A stretch of 64,000 bases of DNA, from contig JAWPGT010000011.1 in the NCBI GenBank assembly GCA_034638255.1, positions 248,001-312,000 on the forward strand, in the 5' to 3' direction. The notes below the pieces were generated by a model. It made no database searches, had not been told where the DNA came from, and saw only the letters and a list, made by a program, of their open reading frames with translations. This DNA is from Coprinus comatus. Lineage: Eukaryota > Basidiomycota > Agaricomycetes > Agaricales > Agaricaceae. The translations under genes were made by a program, and so were the position numbers. Each line of letters starts with the position of its first letter. The first letter of the stretch is position 1. This document shows positions 35,431 to 47,190 of this stretch, one piece after another.

Positions 35431-35775
35431 TTTGTCTTGCTGGTCGAGAGGCGGTGTGTTGGACGACGACGAGGACGGTTGAGCAATACACTTGGTACGG
35501 TTGTTCCCGTTCACACGCGGCGCGGCCGGAGATCCGGTGACCTAGGCGAGCTATTGATCCGGAGTAACCTCACAAAGAACAATGAACACTGTAATAGTTT
35601 CCAACTCAACCCGTCTTTTTGTTCTCTTAAGCTCTTATAAACTATGTTAATCTGGACAGGAAGATTTACCTCCTCTGGTACCTCTCTTTTTTACCCCTTC
35701 ATTTTACTTCACTTTCCCCGAGCCAGGTGCTCATAGATAATTTTCACGACATCATTTGCCTAATCATTCAGAACA
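35431..35775. promoter_or_regulatory. Divergent intergenic region eS26 / secreted protein
   Basis: 345 bp shared upstream of two divergent genes. A pyrimidine-rich tract (35680–35715) lies near the second start; nothing else I can support. Confidence 0.4.
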
Positions 35776-36890
35776 ATGTACAAATTATTCTTCACTGTCG
35801 TTCTTTGCTCTTTCACGATTATTCATGCTGCACCCACATCTATCGACAAAACAACCCTTCGCAAGAACGGGGAAGAAGCACAAGCACTCAACCAACAATT
35901 CAAAACCTTCAAGACTACTGATACTTGTATAGGTAAACTATTAATTGGTTCGTTCCTGAAATATCTGGCTGATGCAACACAGATGGCCAATCCGCTTGTG
36001 TTGGGAATGCTATTGGGAAATGTCAAGGGACAACTTGGGATATAACTCGCGGGAAATGCTCCAAATCTCAATCTTGTTTTGCTTTACCCTCAATCTCGAA
36101 CGAAGGAACTGTATGTTAATCGTTCACGACAAAGGGCCTTATGTTAATCATGCTATAGACTCTTACTTGTACAACAGAGGAGGCTGCTGCGGAATCGATT
36201 GAGGCCGCTGGTGCAAACGGAGGTGTTTTTGGGCAACCAAGTAACAAGGATGCGATGAGTTCCACCTCGGAGGCAACTTCTTCTCCCGCTATCAGCTCAA
36301 GTGAAGTTACGAATCGACCAGAGCCAACTATAGCCCCTGATTTACCGACGCTGACGGCGTCAGCACCTGGCACAGAGGAGTCGGATAGAGTGTCTGAGTC
36401 TGAGTCCGACACCGATTCCCCATCCCCTCACACCCATCAACATTCTACCTTTTCCGTACCCACAGCAACATCTACTTCCAGGGACTCGGACGCCGCGACG
36501 ATAACTCCTGCTCCTGCTCCCTCTACCGACACTAACACCACTCTCGAGGGAACCACTATCACGCAAATTACGATTTCTCCTTCTAGACCTTCTGGTACAG
36601 GACAAGCACCTGAAATTGTGACTGTAACAGTAACTTTTTCGCCTTCGGAACCCATGACCCTCGCTCCTCAGACCCGCACACTTTCCCCAGAGGAAGCGTC
36701 ATCGGTTATTTCTAGTATTCTGGCTGCTAGTCGCGCTACGACTTCTTCACCTTCAACAACGCCTACCGATCCTTCTCCGGCTGTATCTCCTGTAGATGCT
36801 ACCGAGCTCCCTGAGTCTGAGTCTCTTCCTGCCATTCCTTCATCGACTGTTTATTCTACTTCTGGGACTGGGAAAGGTTATGGATATTGA
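35776..36890 (+). CDS. Secreted protein with Cys-rich CBM19-like module and Ser/Thr-rich tail
   Basis: Likely extracellular or wall-bound. Exons 35776–35932, 35983–36110 and 36159–36890 give 338 aa. Residues 1–18 (MYKLFFTVVLCSFTIIHA) are a signal peptide. Residues 45–105 contain DTC…DGQSACVGNAIGKC, KCSKSQSCFALPSISNEGT and TLTCTT, the spacing seen in basidiomycete secreted proteins likened to chitin-binding CBM19. The remaining 230 residues are rich in Ser, Thr and Pro, suited to O-mannosylation. No GPI-type hydrophobic end is visible. The carbohydrate ligand is an inference from family likeness; the secreted nature is clear. Confidence 0.75.
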
Positions 36891-37146
36891 TATACTATTT
36901 GACGAGTCGTGCTTGTATTCTTAATGTATATTTGTATAATAGATTAAGTCGGTAGTTTTGGATTTGAATTTGTTGCGTCATAACAGCATATTTATTTCCA
37001 ATTGACGCGGAGGATACCGATCCGCGCTTTTGACCCAAACAAGAAGACAAAGAGTTAATGGTATGAAAGCACGAGCCCGTTATCCACTCCCTTAATCGTA
37101 AGCAGTGTATCAATACTAAAGAACCCACAACACATGAACTAGAAAG

Positions 37147-40100
37147 ATGATAGGAGTCAATATGTCTAATCCTGCACTACTTTATCAGATCAGTCATCCC
37201 TTATCCGGATCAAATTCCACCAGAATACGAGAGGCACCCCACAAAACCGACAAGAGTCTGTCTGAGCCCGTGCAAACCTCTAAATCTCGGGCGATTGCTT
37301 CAGAACATCCAACTCACAGACTGCGTCCCACGATCAAGCGCTTCCAATCAACTACCGGCGTCAATCACTACCGTTCACTTTCTTCGTCATCCTCGGTACT
37401 TGATCGCATGGATCCGTTCTATCCAACTAAACCTAAGCGGGATTCGCCTGTACCTTACTTGTTGACAAAAAATACGGGACGAAACCCGAAAAGTACGAAT
37501 GCGAATGCTTCAAGTTCTCGAACAGTGCCAATTTCAAACCGGAATTATAATGGATTTGGTCGGGGTGCAGGTCCAAGCCAAGGCTCAAGTAATCGTACAA
37601 GACCGGTAAATGTTATCATTATTCCATGCCCAATGACTGCATTTACTAACGTAAAGACTAGCAAATCTCATCGCCGCTTGCTAACATCAGACACACATCC
37701 ATGCGTATAGGGGTACCAGGTTGGTCTGCCAATTGAACACGTTCCATTTACATATAATGATATGAAATTCTAGTGACAAAAGCCGCGTCCGACGCGCCTC
37801 CTATGTGGAATCCTGCTAACGAACCACAGGGATTTCTCATCCACCACACTCTCCCTCCTGTTCCGACGGTGCCAAAGCAACGACAACCAATTCAAATCAT
37901 GAAAGGGACGGATGCGCCTAAACCATTTTGGCAACATCAAGATTATGAATACGAATCTAGGCAAAAAGTCGAACGTAGGAAAAATAAAGCCGGCAATTTG
38001 ACTTTTATTGATAAAGCGCAACGTAATTCAACTGCGACTCCTAGAAAGGCATTTTTGAATCGCATGTTTGAGGTTATACAACAACCGGATCCGAACAGGG
38101 TTATAGACAATGAAGAGAACAATCGCATACGCATCGATGAACCTATACGGAACCCTAATCTTAATCCTAATCAACCAACCCAAAGACAACCATCAGGACC
38201 CATGAAAATGTGAGTATATAATCTTCAATTTTGCTCCTAGAGTTTCATTATTTAAACGATTTTCTTCAAGTACATCCAATAAAGATCTTAGTAACTTCAA
38301 GGCAGCTCGAAAACGTGTAAACCGTACCCCATCTCCTTCGGAATCAAGCGACGATCTTTCCGACGAGGAGAACTCTAACAAGGAATCATCGTCTAGTGAC
38401 AAGGATAGTAGTGAATCAGTGCTCGAGTTGACTGATAGTGATAGCGAAAATGAGAATAAGGATGCTGAAGGCCAACAAGGTGCATCAGATGAAGAAATCA
38501 CCATCATCGAACATCCTCCTCCCCCCATCACAATTCCACTACCCCAGATCATTCCTCCAGTATCACAAATCATTACTCAACCTTCCGGTCCCCCGAAGCC
38601 TCTTCTTGATGCCGTAGCCAAATTGGTAGAACCATCCCTACGTATGCAGAAAACATCACAATTGCCTTTCTTACGAAGGAATGTACGCAAAGGATTTCGC
38701 AATCGTTGTAGTACTCTTGGGATAAAAATCACCAAACACAAGCCAAAAATTCCAGTTCTTGTACGATATCAACACCTTGAACATACATATGAAACGCATA
38801 TGTCGAAATGGACTTGCCCTATGTGCGAACTTCATGGTGCTTTCGCTAACAGCGATATGTTAAAATGTCATTTGTACTGGGATCATCAAGAGGTGATTCT
38901 GGAGCGTTGGGAACAGAGAACTAATAATCAGGTCAGTGATCAATCTCAGTAGAGATTCAGTATGCTTAATGAATGTTATGTATGAAGGGAAAATCGGAAT
39001 GGCTGATTCGTATTCTTGTTCCTGAGATAATACAAGAAGCCCAATACAAGAGGTACATATATTCTCATTTTCCCCGTCTGGCTTGTCGGATAGACTGACG
39101 TATTTTAGTGTAATGCACTCGATTCCACAACTGGAATCTCAGCCAGCAGGTCGAAACATTGTAAAGAATGAGCCACGAGAACATTCGATAAGTCAAACAT
39201 TTGGTGAACAGACTCAATCACCACCAGTCCGCGTAAAAACAGAACACCCTAGACCCCCATCCCCTACCCCTTCTCCATCCATAACACCCTCTCTACTTCG
39301 ATCACCTACTCTAGAATCAATGAATATCATAGATTCACGCGCGTCTTCGTTTGTACCGGAAGGGAAGAATGTTAACAAAATGCATGTCATCAAGAAATTA
39401 GAACATGTTAGAGTCTCTACGATCAAGGGAAAGCAAAGCCATGAGCCTTCTCAACGACGCTTATCCTCTCCAATGTCGTTTTCTCGTTCTCGGTCTGTCA
39501 TGAGTCTCACGAACACTGACACTGAAGGATCAGTATCGGGATCAACATCAGGGGATCTATTTTACGATTATCAAGAATTTAAACCTGCCCCACCTGGAGG
39601 ATTATATCCTAGTCCACCTCCAGAACATGATCCTTTAGGTCCAGCAGCTCGTTCACCTTATTTACCAGCAACTTCAGATAATGGTGGACCTGATGTTTAT
39701 TATTCTTGTAGACCTGGTGGACCAAGTTTGTTTGATCTTTTGAATACTTTACCGATGGAACCTTATGGTGTTTTGGATTGGGCAATTTTGGAAAGAGAGG
39801 AAGAGATATTTGAAAGTGATGAAGTTAAAGATGAACTTAAGGTTATGCAGGCTCTTTGGTTGAGGTGGATTACTTTGCATAAGTGAGTGATTGGTTATTT
39901 GTTTTTGAGGTGCCAGTTTTTTAACATTTGCGTTTTTTTTTTGAAAGGAATGAGATGATTGCAAATTATTATAAAGGTGCTTTGAGTTTTGTAGAGAATA
40001 ATTGGAGAATGATACATCTTGCTGCTGGTTGGAAAGCATTGAGAGATTGGTTGTTGGTATGTTTTTTTATTATTCTCAGAATCCCTGTTAACTAATAACA

Positions 40101-40236
40101 AACACCTTTTGATTTTGATTTTGATTTTTGTCAACAAAAAAAGTGTTTAATGGCTTGTAAATTCTTGTCTGTTCGCGAAGTTGCGAAAATATTGAAGTAT
40201 TATGAGGAACATACTGGAATGATGCCGGATGAGTAG
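37147..40236 (+). CDS. C2H2 zinc-finger protein with VEFS-box-like C-terminus (candidate Suz12-like)
   Basis: Probable chromatin protein. Exon model: 37147–37605, 37662–37719, 37774–38209, 38271–38931, then about four more to the stop at 40234–40236. The second exon is supported by a CTAAC branch site and phase fit (…RIGVP|VTKAAS). About 380 N-terminal residues are disordered and charged. A single finger WTCPMCELHGAFANSDMLKCHLYWDH follows, then a Pro/Ser linker. The C-terminus is PYGVLDWAILEREEEIFESD, VMQALWLRWITLHKNEMIANYY and WRMIHLAAGWKALRDWLL. Finger plus terminal helical domain with the EE..F….V…LW..W pattern resembles the Suz12/VEFS arrangement of Polycomb complex 2. That link is inference; the zinc finger and the conserved C-terminal domain are seen directly. 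Confidence 0.65.
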
Positions 40237-40429
40237 AAATATGAAGGAATAGGAGACGAGGGGTGTTGAATGTCTTGTCAACATTGTCATTTTTTTTTCT
40301 CTGGTTTTCATTATTATCATAGTATTATGATTATGTGGCGAAATACATTACCTTGCTGGGCTAGGTCATAGAGGATTCCACTGCATACACCCGTAATCAA
40401 TAGGACTGGTTTACCATGTTGTTTTTGCG
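40237..40429. terminator. Presumed 3' flank of the zinc-finger gene
   Basis: AT-rich with a T run near 40290; no coding signal. Confidence 0.3.
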
Positions 40430-40745
40430 GAGACTATGAACAAAAAAGCTTTGTGACCATGAGGTATTCGATTTTGAAGGACGCAAGAGCATAAAGCAAG
40501 ATCTGAAAAACCCGAGTCTTGTACCAGGTGGAAGATGGTTACTTGCCTGTGATCGCAAGGGAAAACTCTTTGTATATGACCTGGAGTCCGCAGAACCAAA
40601 ACAGAACTTGCTCGTTGATTCAGGCCTACAATATCATGGGACAGATGATATCTTATCCCATTTCTGCCAATGAGTTGATTCATCTCAGGACCGACTTTCT
40701 TTCCGTGTCGTGTGATGGAATTGCTCGACGAGTATGTTCATGATT
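40430..40745 (+). pseudogene. Fragment of an F-box family gene, copy 3
   Basis: The frame through 40504–40670 reads SLVPGGRWLLACDRKGKLFV, YDLESAEPKQNLLVDSG, aligning with LLPGGRWLLVSNAEGMLHCF, DLDS of copy 1. There is no F-box upstream and the frame ends soon after. Further faint remains may lie at 41230–41460 (GYRIVAMRDGISLVRYDGSS). Confidence 0.6.
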
Positions 40746-40780
40746 CATTATTACCTTGCCTGCAAGGTATCTCTGTCGTT

Positions 40781-40905
40781 CATAATTCAAAACGAGTCCC
40801 CATCAATTTTCCACGAAAAACCACATGATTTTCACGTGCTATGATTTTTGAATGAAGGCTTTCAAAAACTCATAATTCAAAACGAGTCCCCATCACTTTC
40901 CCACG
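40781..40905. repeat. Pair of 35-bp direct repeats
   Basis: CATAATTCAAAACGAGTCCC begins at 40781 and again at 40871. Similarity continues through CATCA(A/C)TTT(T/C)CCACG, so units 90 bp apart differ at about two positions. Confidence 0.8.
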
Positions 40906-41623
40906 GTATATCGAACCTAGAGCCGCCTACTAGTTACCGTGCAGTCTGAGCCTTCCCCTCAGCTTCAATATACACCAGGCTGGAGTTCTGCTCTGAGGTT
41001 TTACCTTACTGGAATCAAGCTCTGCCGATGTTCTATCTCCTAAAACAGTCCCAGAATGCCCCAATAGGAACCCCTTCATCCATTGTATCTGCTACAACAG
41101 AAACGATTATATTTGTACACTGAGTATAAGATCAATTCACAGGCAAGGTTGGCAGTGGCACCCCAAAGGTGTGACGCCTGTATCTAGTAATATATCCCAT
41201 AATTAAATACATTACGTACAGAGAAGATCGTCACCCGTACCTGCATTTACCAAGTGAAGGCCTTTTTAGAGGCGACACATCCGTCCACTGTAGGATACCG
41301 AAGGGGAGGAGATATGGAAATTGCATGTTGCATTGGGGGTATCTCGTGGGGTATCGAATTGTAGCTATGAGAGACGGGATATCTCTCGTCCGCTATGACG
41401 GTAGTAGTGAGGTTGATTCCAAGTCTAACTGCAAATATCTCCAATTTGCCACCCCCTGTCTTCGTGGTGCGTACGCTTTAATCTTTACCGGATAATTGTT
41501 CACTTTCTACTACTCAGCGGCAGCTTCATGTCATACCCACAGGTCAAATAATTACGGTTGGTAGTAACTATTGAGATATTCGCGTTTCGCCAGTTTGGGG
41601 GACGCAATGAAAGCACTCAACTT

Positions 41624-41800
41624 TCACCCCTCCACTATATTGTCTGTGGAAGCGCTCCTGATCACTTTTCGCCACCATTCGTTTCTCAAGACCATGTCTG
41701 CCTCGTCTATGGTTACCACCAAATCCACATGTCTAGAATACCAGTCAACGAAGATCATTGTATGACGACAACCAAACTCTTGGTAATACGAGGGGCTTAG
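41624..41800 (-). mobile_element. Possible Ty3/Gypsy integrase core fragment
   Basis: The minus-strand frame reads QEFGCRHTMIFVDWYSRHVD, LVVTIDEADMVLRNEWWRKV. This recalls the first part of the Ty3-type integrase catalytic core, in which an Asp stands in a VDRxSK…H context followed by T…. The piece is short and has no flanking reverse transcriptase, so this is a weak call. An LTR-like repeat lies 140 bp away in the matching orientation. Confidence 0.3.
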
Positions 41801-41938
41801 ATGAAGTCGGAGATTGTGATAACAGCACACCATCCGTTGGTCTATCACATACGGCCGTGATTTATACTTCAGAGGATGCGGACTTCGTCAGTTGCTCCTG
41901 ACGTTCCATTGCCCGAACTCTGTTCTATATATGACAAC

Positions 41939-42012
41939 TTGTTGAACATTACATCACATGACGTAGTAGTAGATATATATTGTCTTCCCTAACGTCAATA
42001 TAACTTAACGAC
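41939..42012 (-). repeat. Dispersed LTR-like repeat, copy 2
   Basis: Begins TTGTTGAACATTACATCACATGACGTAGTAG and runs to TCAATATAACTTAACG, the reverse complement of the copies at 8668 and 52010. Confidence 0.6.
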
Positions 42013-43500
42013 GAAGGGACAGGGCGCATCGTACTTGTTGGTGGCATATGGATGAGAGGGGTTGGTATGTATTAGATACCGTTTAAGGTCCTTTCTGTAA
42101 GGTACTTCAAGGTGATAAATAATTAAAATGAATTAGATCACGAATTTTGAAAGTCGGCTGAACTCGAAACTCACTGCAATCAATTTTATCCTCTAATTTC
42201 TAGACACGACTAGAGGTTGCCCGAACTTGGTCTTCAGACTCGAGTCCGTAGTCACACCAAGAAAAAGGATTAAACACTAGACACTAGCATATTAGTTAAA
42301 ATAGTATTCTAGGTGCTCAAAAATTATCCAACTGAGGAGTAGTAACAATATTTGAAATATCTTAATTTAATTTCACGTTACTATATTGCATTTCTCCTTC
42401 TCCCGTTACCATTGACTCCTGATCATGTTCAACGATCCGCTGGCAAGTTCCATCAAATAATAATCGGGAACACCGAGTAATATAACAGTCTAAATAAACT
42501 GACATGATGAATGATACGGTGGGGCCTTAAGATTCTTTTCTGCCGGTAGTTGATAGTCGAATGAAACAAATAGCTATAACAACCGAAAATGCAGAGCTCT
42601 TGTTAGCAATATCTGTGCCAACTTGGGCTTAACAGTGTATGATGGACAAGAAGTGATACCGAGGGACCCCAACCGGCCCAAGACTGGAGGTAATGGGGTG
42701 AACCTCAACTTCAACGTTCAAAGAGGCGCTTCTGCACTCCTGACCTATTTTGCCCTAATATTTTATAGATTAATAAACTCTTCTTGATAGATTTTCTGTA
42801 TTGGGGTAAACCGTAAATCAGACATAAAATCCCGAGAAGTGCAGATTGCGCACTTCGATCGTTTGACTCTCGGGTGGTCGAAACTCTTGAACTCGTTTCC
42901 ATTCCGGCCGTTCGCTAGAACAATTTCATGATCCATCTCCATTTATTTTTCTCACACAATACCGGTAGATCCTAACAATCGGGAAGATTCCATTGCTCAG
43001 TTCTAGAATAGCTGCTTCCGAAAATAAAAATCGTGAAAATCACATTTTCCTCCTACATCGGCCGATTTTGCACCTGATCATGGTTCGTGGAGCCCTCGCA
43101 TTGCAACTATCGAGTTAAAAGGCTCAGGGTTGCTCTTTCACATAATTTGTTTTGTGAGAAACGACACGAAAGTGAGCTACCCATTTAATTGCCTCTAAAA
43201 GAGACGTGGACGTGAGGGATACCCAACTCCTTAACGCTTTCGTGACTATAGGCGTCACGAAAGGCAATATTAAGGTACTACATGATTACTGATGGACTCG
43301 CTTTAGACTCTCTGCGCCGCCTAGAACTTTACCGGTCTCCACACACTCTCTCTCTAATCCATCATTCGACTCCGTTCCATAGCTGTTTATGGTTCTAAAT
43401 GGTATATTTGTACTCTAGATACACAGCACAACTGAGTCGAGTATGACACCTTTCGCTTCAAGTATTTCTGACTTGTTTTAACCGGTGGAGCTTCATATAA
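42013..43500. other. Gene-poor accessory region
   Basis: About 1.5 kb of AT-rich sequence with only short frames and no family I recognise. Probably decayed mobile or duplicated DNA. Confidence 0.45.
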
Positions 43501-43529
43501 CTGTCATTCTAAGCTGTAATGCACAGTCA

Positions 43530-44120
43530 AAGAGTATGGTTGTCCTGTTCAATACCTCCGACCTCCATGTGTTGGGGGCCAGGATACGCCCGGGATAATG
43601 ATGGCATACTTACATGCATGGACGCATTTTGATAATGATGCAGTTCATCCCAACAACAGGAGAGGCTTCCGACTCCTTCACGATGTACGAACAACATCAT
43701 CATGATCTCATCGGGTTCTGAGTCTGATGAGCAGCCGCATAACATCGAAGGATATGTACCAATAATATCATTGTCCATCGATGATTTACATAGCCCCAAC
43801 TTTGAGGAAGTTGATCAACCAAACTGAATGTACTAACAGCGTCCTTGTTTCACTGGGCTGAAGGCTTTATATAGTTTCGCTTTCCAACTTCTCGGAAGTG
43901 TCAAATGTTAATACGGGTATATCAGCTCTTGTCTGATGAACCGTACGTACTTCTCGGTGATCGAATATCGAGGTACCAAAATATCCCTGCTAGGAGCCAT
44001 TGTCCAGATGCTGAGCGCTGAGTCCACATGTACCAACAATAGCCATCATCAGGAACCTTTGGCGACCTTATAAAATCAATGTTCTTCCTTTTCGTCAACT
44101 TGCATCCCATTAACCTGCAT
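43530..44120 (+). promoter_or_regulatory. Upstream region of DUF6534 gene B, paralogous to 11400–11990
   Basis: Shares the TACCAA/ATATC motifs and the CGGTGATC(A/G)AATAT…TACCAAAATATCCCT block with the upstream DNA of gene A, so the duplication reaches at least 550 bp before the start codon. Confidence 0.5.
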
Positions 44121-44123
44121 ATC

Positions 44124-45707
44124 ATGAACGTAGATATAGATCCACCAGCACACAATGCGAAGAACAGGTATGTAATAGCTATTAATTGACTAAGATACGA
44201 TGTACTAACAAATTGAAATCTCCAACAGTGCTAGCGTACAAGTACGTTTCTTTTCTCCATGATATGGTTCAACCTAAAGACATGATTAACTGAAGTTGAT
44301 CGGGTTGGTTTTCAACTGGGGGTTGTATGGACTTCTAACATCTCAAGTGTGTAAGTGGCGTTCGTTCGAGTGATGAAGTTTATCACTGACACCATATAGA
44401 TACCTATCATATTGCTTTCCCAAAGGATAGAATGTCGTTCAAAATCATTGTATACACGCTTCTTGCAATTGAAACTGCTCAGACTGCAATTTTGACATAT
44501 GGGAGATATGACTCTTTTGTCAATCATTTTGGGAATGAGCTTGCTCTTGAACGAGTCTTCCTTGAATGGGTTGCAATTCCTCTGTTTTGCGGAATAGGTA
44601 ATGTGTTATTATTACCGTGTAGATCTACCCACCAATTCAACTAAATCAGTGGGGTTTACTGTACATATGGTTTATATGTACCGCGTCTACATGATTTCTA
44701 AATGCAAGGCAGCAAGCGCAGTTATCCTTGTGGTATGTTTACATTCATTACATATCAGCGCCGATTAACACAATCATTTATTTGTCTTTATAGTTGGCCC
44801 TAACATCGCTTGGATCAGCATTAGCGACGAGCATTCGTGATAGTCAGCACGAGACATTCCTGGAAGTAAGAGGACATGCAGGACATCCTCCGGCCTCAAT
44901 GATTGTATGTAAAATTCAACTACAACATTTTCAAGCTCTGACACATTGTTAGATATGGTCGTTCGCAAGTGCTACTTGTGATGTTGCTATTACTTGTTTC
45001 ATGACTTATTTTGTGCGTGCTAGGTATTTGTCTCCGTCCCGCAGTAATTTAAGCATTAACATGAATGTGGGTAGCTGCTCAAATATGGAACGGGACTACG
45101 GAGAACCACAGTGCTAATTACGAGGGTAATCCGCCTTAGTGTTGAGACTGGTACAGTTACAGGTCAGTCCGCACCGCCCATGTGGGTCAAATTCATGATC
45201 TAACTGATAAAGCTTAGCCGTCGGAGTCACACTGAATGCCGTCTTACTTATCAGTGCGCCTCCTAGGAACGAAGCATTCACTGTGACTGCTTTCCTTCTC
45301 ACAAAACTTTATTCATGCACACTTCTCCGTTTATTCAATAGTCGACTTTATACTAATGACGGACAGTACAACATACACTCAAATAGAAAGAGTTTCACCA
45401 ACCAGGAACCAATTTCCTTGCTTGTTTTCAAGAAAAATTCAGTTTTTAGTAGCAGAGATACTATTCTGGAGATGAACTGTGATGTGGGTGACCTAGAACG
45501 AGGTGTTCACGAACAACATACCACGCTGAAGTCAACACACGGAACCAGTAACTCGATACATACTATTAGGATTGATACGGATGTTTGCATTAAATCTGAT
45601 GCCAGGAAATCTCTAGAGGTATGTACTTATGAACCTAATTAAGTTCTTATCTCACCTCTGACCACAATGCTAAGGCCAACGAAGATGCTCAGATTGCTTC
45701 AAGTTGA
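44124..45707 (+). CDS. DUF6534-type multi-pass membrane protein, copy B
   Basis: Exons 44124–44167, 44229–44241 (13 nt), 44296–44350, 44400–44597, 44650–44732, 44794–44904, 44953–45012, 45075–45162, 45218–45618 and 45675–45707 join in frame to 361 aa. Landmarks: FNWGLYGLLTSQVYTYHIAF, FKIIVYTLLAIETAQTAIL, MVYMYRVYMISKCKAASA, VLITRVIRLSVETGTVTA and FLLTKLYSCTLLRLFNSRLY. The hydrophobic helices are followed by a hydrophilic tail ending ANEDAQIASS. Exons 2–8 have the same lengths and phases as in copy A 32 kb to the left. Exon 1 differs by three bases. Function of the family is unknown. Confidence 0.78.
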
Positions 45708-46260
45708 ATATGGTGAGTTATCATTAGTACTCGACGATCAAGCCTAAAACCCAATGTTTGATTTGAAGCCTCAGTTACAAGTTGATAAAAGAAATTGTTC
45801 TTTTTGCTGGCAAGTTCGAATGAATGGTTGTCGTGCATACGTTCGCAGTCACTAGTGAAGTACATTTTGAACTTGCTAAGTTGACCTTTAGAACAGTCAA
45901 CTGCATGATTTATTCGTATTAATATTTTTCATATTTACTTGGTATTTTTCTCTCCAGAGATGTCTGTATCTACTATCGCATATTCAAGTCATAAAAGTTC
46001 ATGGTGAATGGAGAGGATGAGAACATACAGCCAATTACACGAAATATCTAGCGCTTTAACTTGGAAGTCCGGGTTTCTTCAACTGAACTTCTGATCCTTG
46101 TTCTCCTACTGACAACTGGCATGTCGAACGTCCGCACTACTTTGTACCTCCTCAGTAAACTCTCGTAGCACACTGGAACGAAACACTATCGACGGAAACA
46201 CAGTGGAACGTGAGTTTAATCTAGGAATTGTAACTCCTCGGTTGAGTTAAATTGGGATTG
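45708..46260. other. Region between DUF6534 B and the unrecognised gene
   Basis: No supported coding exons. A possible short 5' exon ending AACACAGTGGAAC|GTGAGT lies near 46200–46212. Confidence 0.35.
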
Positions 46261-46832
46261 CAGGTGCAAGACATTTCCAACGGGTCCGTCAATTAATTCT
46301 AGGAGATAGGCGTCATAATAGGAAATGGTACAGGTTTAAGGAGGGCAGAAGTGAAGTGAAGGAAATTATGGAGAAGACCCTTTACAGAGGAATCTTCAAA
46401 TGCAGCTCTTCAATAAAAAGTACATTGGGTGAAATATCTAACAACTTGGCACAATTTAAAGCCCTGGAAAATGAGGTTTTACAAATTGCTGACGAGTTAT
46501 GAAGGTGGATTGACTATGCTGTTATTCGTCTGGCAGGGCACCAAAATCATGACAACATACGGATCCACCCTATTTTCAATCACACCAATCGCGCCCAGGC
46601 TCAGGACGAATTCGAGAGCAAGATTATCCATATCACGGATATATGTGAGACTTGAGTTAATCTAATTTCATCAATTTTGTAAGAATAACGAATTTCTTGA
46701 AATTATTACAGTTCAGGGTACTTGTCATGAACTTTGTTCCGTCATGAAGAAATTGTGCCTTGAAGCGGGTATTGTTGGGCTGGTATTATTATTGATTGGG
46801 GAGTTCTTGTGCATCCAAGCAGTCCCAAACTA
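46261..46832 (+). pseudogene. Unrecognised helical protein with C-terminal membrane segment, in-frame TGA
   Basis: From acceptor GATTGCAG (46262) the frame reads ARHFQRVRQLILGDRRHNRK, then YRFKEGRSEVKEIMEKTLYR and NNLAQFKALENEVLQIADEL. A TGA at 46499–46501 follows, then it stays open through IDYAVIRLAGHQNHDNIRIH and EFESKIIHITD. An intron (T|GTGAGA at 46639…ATTACAG) leads to ELCSVMKKLCLEAGIVGLVL, LLIGEFLCIQAVPN and a TAG. The amphipathic helices plus a terminal hydrophobic helix look like a real protein. I know no family for it. The stop codon and the missing 5' end suggest a decayed gene. Confidence 0.4.
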
Positions 46833-47190
46833 GTGCAGATCGCGGTACATCATATGATTTCCTGAATGAAAGCTACCTGATTGTATTTTTCTTACCACTA
46901 GTAAATGCACAATCTCAAGGCCAAGTTGTGTCAAACAATCGCTGCGTGAGTATCCATATACTTTTCAACCACAAATTCAAAGGGACTTATGTCACTACGT
47001 GTGTGTCGAAGGGAAAACTACAGCCTTGAAGAGTATCCAGTTATGAAGTTCCTTGTGACTGATGGTAGACTGTTGGTATGTGGTCTCACAGACAACGAAA
47101 ACTCAAAGGTCTATCACACCGCTCCATGAAAAAGTATCAAAGGCTTCAGCCGGCCCGGGTTTGTCATGATGTCGGTAAGGAAGGGGTATA

